Source: Rhizobiales bacterium UBA3584
GTDB lineage: Bacteria; Pseudomonadota; Alphaproteobacteria; Rhizobiales; Devosiaceae
Direction: 5' to 3'
Assembly (NCBI GenBank): GCA_002375765.1
Contig: DFMV01000029.1
Span: 14,242 to 23,701 of the forward strand
DNA length: 9,460 nucleotides
This document shows positions 5,241 through 9,460 of the stretch, in pieces. Both the position numbers and the translations under genes were made by a program. Each line of letters opens with the position of its first letter. Position 1 is the first letter of the stretch. The notes beneath the pieces were generated by a model. It ran no database searches and was not told the DNA's origin. It saw only the letters and a list, made by a program, of their open reading frames with translations.

Positions 5241-7432
5241 TGACAGTGTGCCACGTTGCCCCACGCCGTCCTCGGTGGCCGCGGCTGCTGTTCCCGACGC
5301 ACGGTTTGGTTGGACGAGAACCGCAACAATCGCAGCGCGTTGGCGGTCACCAGAACCGTCGCGCCGGTATCAGCCAGTATTGCCATCCAGAGTGTTGTCG
5401 TGCCCGTCAGGGTGGTTACCAAGAAGATCGCCTTCAGGCCGAGCGCGATTACAATATTTTGCCAGATGTTGCCAATCGTGGACCGTGACAGGGCGATGGT
5501 TTCCGCCACGCCCGAGACCCGGTTCTTCAACAGCGCGACATCGGCGGTTTCGAGCGCGACGTCGGTGCCGCCGCCCATGGCAATGCCTACCGACGCTGCG
5601 GCAAGTGCCGGCGCATCGTTGATGCCGTCGCCCACCATGGCGACCCCGCCTGCCTTTCGCAGATTGCCGATCTCATCCAGCTTGGCGTCGGGCATGAGCT
5701 CGGATTTCGCCGTAATGCCGAGCGTTCCGGCGATGGCCGCAGCCGTGCGCGCATTGTCCCCCGTCAACATGACACTGCGCAAGCCCATCGCCGATAGCGA
5801 CGCAATGCCGGAAACGGCATCCTCGCGTGGTTCGTCACGCAAGGCGATAAAGCCAAGCAGTGCTTTTGCTGCAAGAACGACAACGACCGTCTTACCCTCG
5901 TCCTCCAGAGATTTCATCCTTTTCGCGATATCGACGGGGATTGTCATCTGTTCAGCGGCGTACCGGGGCGAGCCAACAGAGACAAAACCTTCCTTGAGCC
6001 GCGCGGTTACGGCCTTGCCCGGGATGGCCTGGCTGCCGCCGAATACACGGGGAATGTCCAGCGATTTTTGTTCGGCCGCTGCGGTGATGGCGCTACCTAG
6101 TGGGTGACTGGAGCCGGCTTCGACAGCAGCGGCGCGGGCCAGTAGGTCCGCGTCATCTCCCGAGATGGCCACGATATCGGTAACCTTGGGGCGGCCCTCT
6201 GTAAGGGTGCCGGTTTTGTCAAAGGCAATGGTCTTGACGCGCCCAAGCTCTTCGAGTGCCGCACCACCTTTGATGAGCAGTCCCCGGCGGGCCCCTGCCG
6301 CCAAGCCCGAGGCAATTGCGGCAGGGGTCGAGATCACCAATGCGCATGGGCAGGCGATGAGCAGGACGGCCAGGCCGCGATAGATCCATGTTGACCATTC
6401 CGCCCCGAACAGGAGAGGTGGGATCACCATTATCAGAGCAGACACCACCATGGCCGCAGGGGTGTAGTAGCGGCTGAAACGATCGATGAATCTCGCTGTT
6501 GGCGCCTTGGCACCCTGCGCCTCCTCCACAAGATGCACGATGCGAGCGATCGTGTTGTCCTGAGCGGTGCGAGTGATCCTGACGCGGAGAAGCGTGTTCG
6601 CATTCACACTGCCTGCGAATACAGCGGCGCCTTCCTCTTTGAGCACGGGCACCGATTCACCGGTGACGGGCGATTCATCGACTTCGGATACTCCATCAAT
6701 GACCTCGCCATCGGATGGAATGCGATCACCGGGCCGCACGATGGCGATGTCGCCAATCTCAAGATCCGAGGCAGAGATCTCCACAACAGAGCCATCCCGC
6801 TCGACACGGGCACGGCGCGGTATAAGATCGATCAACGATTTGATGCCGGCCCGAGCGCGTTGTGCCGCAAAGGACTCCAAAAGCTCACCGACTGAAAACA
6901 GGAAAATAACCACCAGGGCCTCGGCGCTCTCACCGATTACCAAGGCCCCCAGCGCCGCGACGGTCATCAAGGTCTCGATTGAAAACGGCGTTCCGTGACG
7001 TGCACCGGAAAATGCGCGGCTGCCGATCGGCACCAGCCCAATAACGGCGGCAACCGCAAAAGCCCATTCCCCGATGGATGGGACAAAAAAGGCTATGGTG
7101 AATGCCAGAACCAGAAGAAGACCAGTCGCCGCAGCAAATCTGGCGTTGCGCGCCCTCCACCAAGGCAGATCCGCTGCCTTGTCCCGGCTGGCAACGGTGG
7201 CGCCATCGTCCCTTGCGTGCGGAACATAGCCCAGAGAGCGAATGGTGTCCTCGACTTTGCGACGCGTGGTTTGCCGCTCATCGAGTTGGAGCGTCACGGA
7301 ACCTGCGGTGTGATTGACCGAAATCTCTTCGGTCCCGGGCAGCCGGCTGAGCGCAGTCTCGATCTTGAGCGCGCACGAGCCACAATCCATACCATCGACG
7401 CGGAGCTTGAGGGGTTCAGTTTTCGCGGTCAT
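5135..7432 (-). CDS. zntA: Zn/Cd/Pb-exporting P1B-type ATPase (ZntA/CadA-like)
   Basis: An inner-membrane ATPase that pumps Zn(II), Cd(II) or Pb(II) out of the cytoplasm. Numbered from the ATG at 7438, it has one HMA domain with GMDCGSC (16-22), eight expected membrane helices, the TGES actuator loop (259-262), the transport motif CPC (363-365), the phosphorylated Asp407 in DKTGTLT, the HP motif (445-446), GDGINDAP (603-610), and Asp690 in ADTGATVLVTANALRLLR, diagnostic of the Zn/Cd subgroup. AAGGA lies immediately before the ATG at 7438 but six bases from the ATG at 7432, so I choose 7432 (765 residues). Family members normally end near residue 707 (about base 5318). The last 60 residues are basic, low-homology sequence running antisense into the toxin relic. 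The gene is divergent from merR and has a MerR-type promoter. Cd versus Zn preference cannot be read from sequence. Confidence 0.9.
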   Translation of the reverse strand: MTAKTEPLKLRVDGMDCGSCALKIETALSRLPGTEEISVNHTAGSVTLQLDERQTTRRKVEDTIRSLGYVPHARDDGATVASRDKAADLPWWRARNARFAAATGLLLVLAFTIAFFVPSIGEWAFAVAAVIGLVPIGSRAFSGARHGTPFSIETLMTVAALGALVIGESAEALVVIFLFSVGELLESFAAQRARAGIKSLIDLIPRRARVERDGSVVEISASDLEIGDIAIVRPGDRIPSDGEVIDGVSEVDESPVTGESVPVLKEEGAAVFAGSVNANTLLRVRITRTAQDNTIARIVHLVEEAQGAKAPTARFIDRFSRYYTPAAMVVSALIMVIPPLLFGAEWSTWIYRGLAVLLIACPCALVISTPAAIASGLAAGARRGLLIKGGAALEELGRVKTIAFDKTGTLTEGRPKVTDIVAISGDDADLLARAAAVEAGSSHPLGSAITAAAEQKSLDIPRVFGGSQAIPGKAVTARLKEGFVSVGSPRYAAEQMTIPVDIAKRMKSLEDEGKTVVVVLAAKALLGFIALRDEPREDAVSGIASLSAMGLRSVMLTGDNARTAAAIAGTLGITAKSELMPDAKLDEIGNLRKAGGVAMVGDGINDAPALAAASVGIAMGGGTDVALETADVALLKNRVSGVAETIALSRSTIGNIWQNIVIALGLKAIFLVTTLTGTTTLWMAILADTGATVLVTANALRLLRFSSNQTVRREQQPRPPRTAWGNVAHCQSTDDRDSGKKWSGYFPGVCELPGGGCRRWAKRRC

Positions 7433-7461
7433 GGCCATTCCTTTCGCTGGGGACCGCGTCT

Positions 7462-7492
7462 TGTTTAAATGCTCTAGCCGCTATAGGGTCAA
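7462..7492 (-). promoter_or_regulatory. MerR-family operator and promoter for the metal ATPase
   Basis: On the minus strand the sequence reads TTGACC (-35, bases 7487-7492), a 19-base spacer CTATAGCGGCTAGAGCATT (7468-7486), and TAAACA (-10, 7462-7467). The spacer holds the imperfect dyad CTATAGCGGCTAGAG that marks ZntR/CadR/PbrR-type sites. An over-long spacer with a dyad between the boxes is the signature of promoters that MerR proteins untwist on metal binding. It lies about 30 bases upstream of the ATPase start and reads towards it. The exact -10 hexamer is the least certain part. Confidence 0.88.
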
Positions 7493-7649
7493 GAGAAGTA
7501 TTTTATTCTTGGAACGGGTTTTCGACTCATGCCGCAAATGGTGGCGACCGCTGGTATCTATCTGATGGCTGCGATCGCAGAAATTGCTGGTTGCTGCCGC
7601 AGTCATCCTGTTTGCCCGCGAGAAGTGCAGTAGCATCAAGGAGACCTCG

Positions 7650-8102
7650 ATGAGCTTCCCAATTGGTGAGTTGTCCAAACGCACGGGCACCAAGGTGCCA
7701 ACCATCAGATATTATGAATCAATTGGCTTACTGCCAGAACCGTTGCGAACCGAGGGAAATCAGCGGCGTTACGATCGGGGCCATCTTGACCGGTTGAGTT
7801 TCATCCGGCACGCACGATCCCTGGGGTTTGAAGTTTCCGATATTCGCGAACTGCTTGCCATGGCGGAACGGCCACAGGATTCCTGTCATCAGGCCGACAG
7901 TATCGCGCGCGGTCACCTGGTAAAGGTTGAACGTCGCATCGAGCAACTTGAGACCTTGCGTCATGAATTGCAGCGCATGGTCAATGAATGTGATCATGGT
8001 CGCATCTGCGACTGCCGCATCATTGAGGTTCTGGCCGACCACGATCATTGCGAGACGGAACACAGCTACCCCGCCCATTTCGAGGCTGTGGGCTCAAACT
8101 AG
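7650..8102 (+). CDS. MerR-family heavy-metal regulator (ZntR/CadR-like)
   Basis: A 150-residue metal-sensing activator. It has the MerR winged-helix DNA-binding domain (IGELSKRTGTKVPTIRYYESIGLLP at about 5-29, then NQRRY), a linking helix, and the long dimerisation helix after Cys79. Metal-binding candidates are Cys79 and Cys114, at the same positions as in E. coli ZntR, plus His116, Cys120 and Cys122 in the metal loop, and a His/Cys-rich tail (His131, His133, Cys134, His138, His143). This points to Zn/Cd/Pb rather than Cu sensing. The ATG at 7650 has AAGGAG at 7638-7643, six bases upstream; a longer TTG-start frame from 7584 is less likely. It is divergent from the ATPase, and the operator at 7462-7492 is its expected target. 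Which ion it prefers is not decided by the sequence. Confidence 0.92.
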   Translation: MSFPIGELSKRTGTKVPTIRYYESIGLLPEPLRTEGNQRRYDRGHLDRLSFIRHARSLGFEVSDIRELLAMAERPQDSCHQADSIARGHLVKVERRIEQLETLRHELQRMVNECDHGRICDCRIIEVLADHDHCETEHSYPAHFEAVGSN

Positions 8103-8444
8103 TAAAGCATCTTCGCGGGTCGGTAGCGCGAGACGATGAAGCGACAGATGCGGACTGGCTTCCAAGAAGCCGATGCTTGGGTTTCATTTCTTGGTCCTCT
8201 TCCTGCGCCGCGATCGAAGTATTGGGGTCAGTCCTGGTGGAAAGTGCGCCTCCGATGGACTCGATGGCGTTCCTTATGGCATCGACTAAACGATGTGATC
8301 GGAATTGGCATCGTGTATTGCGTGCCGCTTGCTCCGACACCATGCCAACCGAGGAAGTGAAAGGATTGCGGACCGTCGCCAAAACATGAGCTGCCACCCC
8401 CTTCAGACATTAATATCTTCAAATATCCCGGTATAGCGCCCTAT
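8103..8444. other. 342-base stretch without a recognised gene
   Basis: Open frames cross this stretch on both strands, but none shows a known domain, a ribosome site with a sensible start, or natural amino-acid composition; for example, the plus-strand frame 8136-8360 is abnormally Trp/Arg-rich. The first part (8112-8131) holds a short TCGCG/CGCGA inverted repeat after merR that is too weak to call a terminator. The right end from about 8405 is AT-rich, just past the 3' end of the XRE-type gene. It may be relic sequence; I see nothing firm. Confidence 0.5.
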
Positions 8445-8768
8445 TCACCCATCTTCGGAATCGTCCCGATACAGGATCACGCCCTCCCCCTTACCCTCGA
8501 GGACGAAGATAACACCAGCGCCCTCGAAGGCGCTCTTCATGGCGCGCAAAGTGCGATCAAACGGGACTCTTTGACCGGTTTCGAGGAGCCGGACGGTCTG
8601 TGGCGTGATCCCCGCCGCGCCAGCGAGATCATCTTGAGTCCAGTCAAGAAGAGCCCTCGCAGCGCGCACCTGAGCAGCACTGGGCATACGTTGCCGATCG
8701 CCTGCGGATAATGGCGCAGTGGAAGATTGATTAACCAAATCACCGGCAAAAGTATCGTTTTCCGACAT
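8445..8768 (-). CDS. Small XRE-type helix-turn-helix regulator
   Basis: A 107-residue putative DNA-binding protein from the ATG at 8766-8768. The N-terminal about 27 residues are Ser/Thr/Asp-rich and probably disordered. They are followed by an XRE/Cro-type HTH (VRAARALLDWTQDDLAGAAG, then ITPQTVRLLETG, about residues 34-65), and a short C-terminal strand region (GAGVIFVLEGKGEGVILY) typical of small alphaproteobacterial XRE regulators. The frame extends 19 residues further upstream to 8825, but the ATG at 8768 is preceded by purine-rich AAGGACGAGAG about 10-20 bases upstream. A shorter start at Met28 (base 8687) is also possible. It is divergent from a broken gene starting near 8922 and may regulate it, itself, or an island function. 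No target site was identified. Confidence 0.8.
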   Translation of the reverse strand: MSENDTFAGDLVNQSSTAPLSAGDRQRMPSAAQVRAARALLDWTQDDLAGAAGITPQTVRLLETGQRVPFDRTLRAMKSAFEGAGVIFVLEGKGEGVILYRDDSEDG

Positions 8769-8921
8769 TTTACTTGATCTCTCGTCCTTTTTGTGCGACA
8801 AGCTCATCCACGGTGACTGCACCACCGTCTTCCAAACATCATCAATCGAGCGTTGCGGCGGCCAATCTGGTCGGCGCGTGCTTTCTCGCGTCCTTCCGTC
8901 CCGTCATTGCGAGTGTATTCG

Positions 8922-9460
8922 ATGTCCTGCGCCTTCCACGACCCCGAGATGATCCCGATTCAACTTGGCAACTTTTCCGCTGGCCCCCCCCCCTCGTCTG
9001 CTGCGAAACTTTCTCTCGCTCATCAAAGCCTGTCCCTGCTCCCACTCTTTGGGAGATGATGCCGTCATTCGCAAGGCACTCGATGCGGCAGGTCTGACTT
9101 CTGTGATTGCGCATCGCGTGAGCTACAAAGCCAACGTGATGACCATTATCGTCGTTCCGGGCGGCATTTGGCACGAAAAACTTCCTATGCTCCGAATCCG
9201 CGCGATCAAACGTGAACGTAGTGCCGCCACGCGTCGTGTTTGCATCATACCGGAATCGGTCGTTCATCGACAGCCCCGACTCTCGAACAGCCAATATATC
9301 AGCAATGCCGCCCAGGTCTGGGTGCCTCCCGAAGATCGCATGGCCGTCCTGCTGCACCTCATCGAGAATGGCTACTCAACGGTCATCGATTGTGCCCGTG
9401 AGGTCAAGTCCGCCCCGCCCGTGGCCGCCGTTTTTCAAATGATCAGCGACGGCACGCTGA
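8922..9460 (+). pseudogene. Frameshifted gene of unknown function, 3' partial
   Basis: I cannot name this family. The frame from the ATG at 8922 reads MSCAFHDPEMIPIQLGNFSAGPPP and continues to a TGA at 9057-9059. The protein-like sequence then continues in the next frame, LGDDAVIRKALDAAGL, HRVSYKANVMTIIVVPGG, then MLRIRAIKRERSAATRR, RQPRLSNSQYI and DRMAVLLHLIENGYS, open to the right edge. A one-base shift between about 8984 and 9056 joins the two halves. Two likely points are the run of ten C at 8984-8993 and the LFG/GDD junction near 9048-9053, where an extra base would give a smooth LFGDDAVIRKAL. The piece with VVPGG then KRE...RQPRLSN loosely recalls TnsA-like or Vsr-like nuclease folds, but no catalytic motif is clear. 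A start at ATG 8949 is possible. It could be real decay, phase variation or sequencing error. Confidence 0.55.

Noticed and set aside
5256..6107. Plus-strand open frame of 283 codons opposite the ATPase
   Set aside because: Ser/Ala-rich mirror of the highly conserved ATPase coding strand; a shadow.
7584..7649. Longer N terminus for the MerR protein from a TTG at 7584
   Set aside because: The ATG at 7650 has a well-spaced AAGGAG and begins exactly where MerR proteins begin.
8020..8397. Overlapping open frames on both strands after merR
   Set aside because: No domain, no ribosome site and unnatural composition; the stretch is listed as having no recognised gene.
8842..9357. Minus-strand open frame of 171 codons at the right end
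   Set aside because: It is antisense to the more protein-like plus-strand frames (HRVSYKANVMTIIVVP, RQPRLSN), has low-complexity Arg/Gly stretches, and has no domain.

Overview
The window is GC-rich, uses several GTG starts, and has gene types common in Alphaproteobacteria. A member of the Hyphomicrobiales/Rhizobiales (Devosia- or Pelagibacterium-like) is my inference. No rRNA, tRNA, CRISPR array, transposase or integrase was seen. The content is envelope and heavy-metal functions plus a decayed toxin-antitoxin module and a broken gene, as in an accessory or island-like region.

Layout, left to right. (1) 1-1299, plus strand: the 3' part of a c556/c'-type cytochrome, then an overlapping membrane-anchored di-haem cytochrome c. 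(2) 1322-2856, minus strand, convergent with the cytochromes: a membrane acyltransferase (family 3) whose stop overlaps the start of a FixH/YtkA-like protein. (3) About 2933-4268: two small, unrecognised, probably exported His-rich proteins in divergent orientation. The plus-strand one is followed by a Met-rich exported DUF305 protein and a strong hairpin terminator; this looks like a periplasmic copper-handling group. (4) 4482-5240: a Phd/YefM-type antitoxin with a clear promoter, followed by a PemK-like toxin gene broken by two nonsense codons and at least two frameshifts. (5) 5135-8102: a ZntA/CadA-type P1B ATPase (minus) divergent from a ZntR/CadR-like MerR regulator (plus), with a textbook MerR-type operator/promoter between them. 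The ATPase reading frame runs past its normal family end, antisense into the toxin relic. (6) 8103-9460: a stretch with no recognised gene, a small XRE-type repressor (minus), and a divergent gene that is frameshifted near its 5' end and runs off the right edge.

How they fit together: the MerR protein probably senses Zn/Cd/Pb-type ions and switches on the efflux ATPase from the elongated-spacer promoter. The DUF305 protein and His-rich proteins probably bind metal, likely copper, in the periplasm. The cytochromes and FixH-like protein belong to periplasmic electron transfer, and the sequence alone does not connect them to the metal genes. The antitoxin appears intact but has lost its toxin. 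The most informative points for follow-up are the toxin relic with its overlapped ATPase tail, the frameshifted gene at the right edge, and the two unrecognised His-rich exported proteins beside DUF305.
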